Origin: Rhizobacter sp.
Lineage (GTDB): Bacteria > Pseudomonadota > Gammaproteobacteria > Burkholderiales > Burkholderiaceae_C
DNA length: 6,781 nucleotides
Assembly (NCBI GenBank): GCA_025359585.1
Contig: JANYFX010000376.1
Location: 1-6,781 of the forward strand
Direction: 5' to 3'
Part shown: positions 4,378-6,781 of the stretch, piece after piece
Layout: each line of letters begins with the position of its first letter
Position numbering within the stretch: the first letter of the stretch is position 1
Made by a program: the position numbers and the translations under genes
Notes under the pieces: model-generated
What the model was told of the DNA's origin: nothing
What the model saw: only the letters and a program-made list of their open reading frames with translations
Databases searched by the model: none

Positions 4378-6552
4378 ATGCCGATCGCACCCTTGCTGCA
4401 GCGTTTCGTCGACGATGAACTGGCGCGTGCGCCGGCATTGATCGAGCGCACGCTGGCGGGCACGCTGCAGCTCTTGCGCAACTCGAACGACAGCACGCTC
4501 CACGCCAGCGAGCGCGGTCTGCACTTCGCGCTGGTGGAGGCCTTGCAACGCTCGTCCATGGTCTATCAGAGCGGCTTCGTCGATTCGCTGCGGATGCTCG
4601 TGCAAGACGCGCTGAACGAACAACAAGGCGGCTGGACACCGGGTGCCGCCGGAGCGCTGAGCACGCTGGAGCTGATGGACGAATCGCGGGTCGAGATCGA
4701 CATCGAAATCTCGCGTGCGATGCAGCTGATCGACACCACCGCCGAGTGGGAACTGCGCGAGCTGCAGACCTTCACCTCGACATTGCTCGGGCAGAACCAC
4801 GTCAGCGCCGATTCCAACCCGCTGCGCCCCCTGCTCTACGCCACCGCCTTGTGGGACGCGGCCTGCCTCGTCGTGCCAACGTCGGTGCAGCGCGCCACGC
4901 TGCTGCGGGTGTCGGCGGGTGTCACGGCCGGCTTGCTGAAGAATGCCTGGGCCGCGGCCAGCACGCGGCTCGAGTCACAAGGCGTGGTGCCGAGCATCTA
5001 CCGCACGGTGCTGCTCGCGCCGGGCGACGTGCCGGAGCGCACCAGGAGCTTCGCGGGCGTACCCCAACCCGGCGCCATGGCGGCGCTGCTGGCCAGCATG
5101 CCCACCGGCTGGGCCGGCGAGCGCTCCAGCGCCGGCGGCGCGCCACTCTCGTCGGGCCGCACGGCCCCTGCCACCGCCGGCAGCCTGGGCGCAGAGTTCG
5201 AACAGGCCCTGGCCCGCCTCGACGAGCTGTTGCGCCACCTGCCAGAGCAGCCCGAGGTGGCTTCGCAAGAGGGTGCGGCACTCGCCAAGCGGCTGAACAT
5301 GCACCGTGCCGCACTCGTCGCGAGCGCCGGCGCAACGACCGACCGCCAAATCATCGAGCTGATGTCGCGTGTGTTCGACGCGCTCGTGTCCGACCCGCAG
5401 CTGCGCGCGGAATACCGCAGCGTGCTGGTTCGCCTGCAGGTTTCGGCGTTGCGCGTTGCGCTGCGCGATCCGCAGGTGCTGGGCTTGAACGACCACGCGG
5501 TGTGGGGCCTCATCGACCGCATCGGCCGGGCCAGTGCCTTGCTGCCACAGCCCGGCGACCCGCGCGGGCTCGACCTGCTGGCGTGTTGCCAGGTGCTGTC
5601 CGAAGAGCTCGCGCGCGCCAGCGCACCCGACACGGCGCTCTACCGCAACGCGATCGACCGGCTCGAGCTGTTTCTCACCGAACAGCTTCAGGCGCAGTTG
5701 CTCGCGGCGCAGCCCGCGCTCGACGCCCTGCAGCGCGCAGAACGCCGCGAGCTGCTGGAGCAGACGCTTTCGAAGCGGCTGGTCGACCAGATGGTGCCGC
5801 TGCGCACCAGCCCGACGGTGCGGCGCTTCGTCACCGGAGCCTGGGCCAAGGTGATCGCCGAAGCGATGCTGCGCTTCGGCGAACAGGCCGAGCCGACCCG
5901 CGGCTACATCAAGCTCGTCGACGAACTCTTGTGGAGCGTGCAGTTGCCCGACCACCCGCAGAGCCGCCAGCGCCTGCTGACGCTGCTGCCGACCTTGTTG
6001 CAGCGGCTGCGCGCCGGCATGGCCTTGATCATGCTGCCGGCGGCCGAACAGCAGGTCGTGCTCGACGAGCTGATGGCCATTCACACCGAAGCGCTGCGCC
6101 CCGGTACGCGCGGCGGCGCGGCGGCGCTCACGCCTGAAGAAATCGTGCAGCGCATGCGCGACGAAGTGCTACCGCCGACCACGGGGCACGGCGCGTTCAG
6201 CGATTCGGTGATCGACCTGTCGTCGATGGAAACGGTGCCGGCCGAGATGCTGCCGACCCAGCCCCTCGGCGACGAGACCGACGACCCGACCAAGCGGGTT
6301 GAAACCCTGAGGGCGGCCGACACGCTGCGCCTGTTCCTGCGCGGCCGCTGGACGCGGGTGCAGCTGCTGTGGCGCAGCGACCGCAGCCTTTACTTCCTTT
6401 TTGCCGACGAGGTGGCGGGCCGCACCCATTCGGTCACCCGGCGGGCACTCGAGCGGCTCGCCTCCGCGGGGCTGATGCTGCCGCTGGAGGACCGGGCCCT
6501 GGTGCAACGCGCGACCGACAGCCTGATGCGAGAGCTTTCGCTGAACGACTGA
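4378..6552 (+). CDS. DUF1631 family protein of unknown function
   Basis: A 724-residue protein without signal peptide or membrane segments, so probably cytosolic. I place it in DUF1631 from two regions. The N-terminal part has LELMDESRVEIDIEISRAM (97-115), SNPLRPLLYATALWDA (146-161) and LESQGVVPSIYRTVL (198-212). The C-terminal part has LRGRWTRVQLLWRSDRSLYFLFADE (654-678) and HSVTRRALERLASAGLMLPLEDRALVQRA (684-712), where family members typically have an S-M-T-R-R motif. The C-terminal piece looks like a small beta-rich module in a PilZ-like style, which is inference. Most of the rest is predicted helical, with Leu/Ala/Arg-rich segments. A Gly/Ala/Ser-rich stretch (245-272) and an acidic one (about 600-640) look like disordered linkers. 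No catalytic motif is recognised. The ATG has only a weak ribosome site (aacggg, 4366-4371), but the next in-frame ATG (residue 61) would remove conserved-looking helix. It begins 54 bases after xylG, probably on its own promoter. The biochemical role is unknown. Confidence 0.82.
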   Translation: MPIAPLLQRFVDDELARAPALIERTLAGTLQLLRNSNDSTLHASERGLHFALVEALQRSSMVYQSGFVDSLRMLVQDALNEQQGGWTPGAAGALSTLELMDESRVEIDIEISRAMQLIDTTAEWELRELQTFTSTLLGQNHVSADSNPLRPLLYATALWDAACLVVPTSVQRATLLRVSAGVTAGLLKNAWAAASTRLESQGVVPSIYRTVLLAPGDVPERTRSFAGVPQPGAMAALLASMPTGWAGERSSAGGAPLSSGRTAPATAGSLGAEFEQALARLDELLRHLPEQPEVASQEGAALAKRLNMHRAALVASAGATTDRQIIELMSRVFDALVSDPQLRAEYRSVLVRLQVSALRVALRDPQVLGLNDHAVWGLIDRIGRASALLPQPGDPRGLDLLACCQVLSEELARASAPDTALYRNAIDRLELFLTEQLQAQLLAAQPALDALQRAERRELLEQTLSKRLVDQMVPLRTSPTVRRFVTGAWAKVIAEAMLRFGEQAEPTRGYIKLVDELLWSVQLPDHPQSRQRLLTLLPTLLQRLRAGMALIMLPAAEQQVVLDELMAIHTEALRPGTRGGAAALTPEEIVQRMRDEVLPPTTGHGAFSDSVIDLSSMETVPAEMLPTQPLGDETDDPTKRVETLRAADTLRLFLRGRWTRVQLLWRSDRSLYFLFADEVAGRTHSVTRRALERLASAGLMLPLEDRALVQRATDSLMRELSLND

Positions 6553-6562
6553 ATTGCCAGCG

Positions 6563-6781
6563 TCAGGCCGCGAGCGAAGTTTCGATCTGCGCCGCGATGA
6601 AAGCCGGCCGCTCGTGCACGATCCAGTGCGTGGCGCCGGGCACGCGCACGAGGCGCATGTTCGGCACGAAGGCTTCCAAACCGTTCAGCAACGAAGCCGG
6701 CAGTGCGATGTCGTCTTCGGCCCAGACCACGTGCGTCGGTACGTTCACGGTCACGAAGTCGGGCGCGAACGTGATCTGCAT
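6563..6781 (-). CDS. Alpha/beta-fold hydrolase, C-terminal 72 residues, cut by window end
   Basis: The minus-strand frame is open to the window edge and carries the C-terminal end of an alpha/beta hydrolase of the epoxide hydrolase/haloalkane dehalogenase-like branch. The first visible codon is ATG, but it sits mid-domain and is almost certainly internal. Seen are the strand VNVPTHVVWAEDDIALP (12-28), where the acid of the catalytic triad is expected at Asp24 (the usual W-G-x-x-D block, here with Ala for Gly), and RLVRVPGATHWIVHERP (43-59), where His52 is the expected catalytic His. The nucleophile elbow and N-terminal half lie outside the window, so substrate and reaction cannot be named. 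The gene converges on the DUF1631 gene with 10 bases between the stops. Confidence 0.85.
   Translation of the reverse strand: MQITFAPDFVTVNVPTHVVWAEDDIALPASLLNGLEAFVPNMRLVRVPGATHWIVHERPAFIAAQIETSLAA

Noticed and set aside
3472..4800. A 442-codon minus-strand open frame opposite xylG and the DUF1631 start
   Set aside because: It is antisense to intact Walker A, Walker B and signature motifs, has His/Val/Asp-rich composition and no recognisable domain; a shadow frame.
4746..6137. A 463-codon plus-strand frame inside the DUF1631 gene, and a 369-codon minus-strand frame at 4975-6084
   Set aside because: Both are Arg/Ala- or Gln/His-rich out-of-frame readings of a gene whose own frame shows family motifs at both ends.

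Overview
The window reads as a GC-rich chromosomal segment of a betaproteobacterium. It most resembles the Burkholderiales, probably the Leptothrix/Rubrivivax/Rhizobacter side. This rests on the GroEL sequence with its Gly-Gly-Met tail ending in Met-Asp-Met, the codon bias towards G/C third positions, and a DUF1631 protein with the 'S-[MV]-T-R-R' C-terminal motif familiar from that order. The genus is inference; no taxonomic marker was compared by computation.

Layout, left to right. (1) Positions 1-996 hold the 3' 60% of groEL (chaperonin, cut by the window edge). It is followed by a structured 3' untranslated region with two hairpins and then a clear intrinsic terminator at 1087-1115. (2) Positions 1116-1239 are a leader region without a convincing promoter, ending in a hairpin that abuts the Shine-Dalgarno of the next gene. 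(3) Positions 1240-4323 hold a D-xylose-type ABC importer operon in the order xylF (periplasmic binding protein), xylH (permease), xylG (ATPase). A terminator-like hairpin with a T5 tract lies between xylF and xylH. xylH and xylG are separated by one base and are probably translationally coupled. The ATPase is a single-domain protein of 259 residues, about half the length of the two-domain E. coli XylG. (4) Positions 4378-6552 encode a 724-residue DUF1631 protein of unknown function, probably with its own promoter just after xylG. (5) Positions 6563-6781, on the minus strand, carry the C-terminal end of an alpha/beta-fold hydrolase that converges on the DUF1631 gene with only 10 bases between the stop codons.

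How they work together: XylF would capture xylose (or a related sugar) in the periplasm and deliver it to the XylH channel, with XylG powering transport. The hairpin after xylF would be expected to make the binding protein in excess over the membrane components. No xylose isomerase, xylulokinase, xylose dehydrogenase or regulator gene lies in the window, so the catabolic route cannot be told. groEL, the DUF1631 gene and the hydrolase look like unrelated neighbours.

I found no previously undescribed multi-gene system, no mobile element, no CRISPR array and no RNA gene. The points most worth following are the single-domain ATPase with a Cys in its Walker B loop, the intra-operon terminator, and the DUF1631 protein itself.
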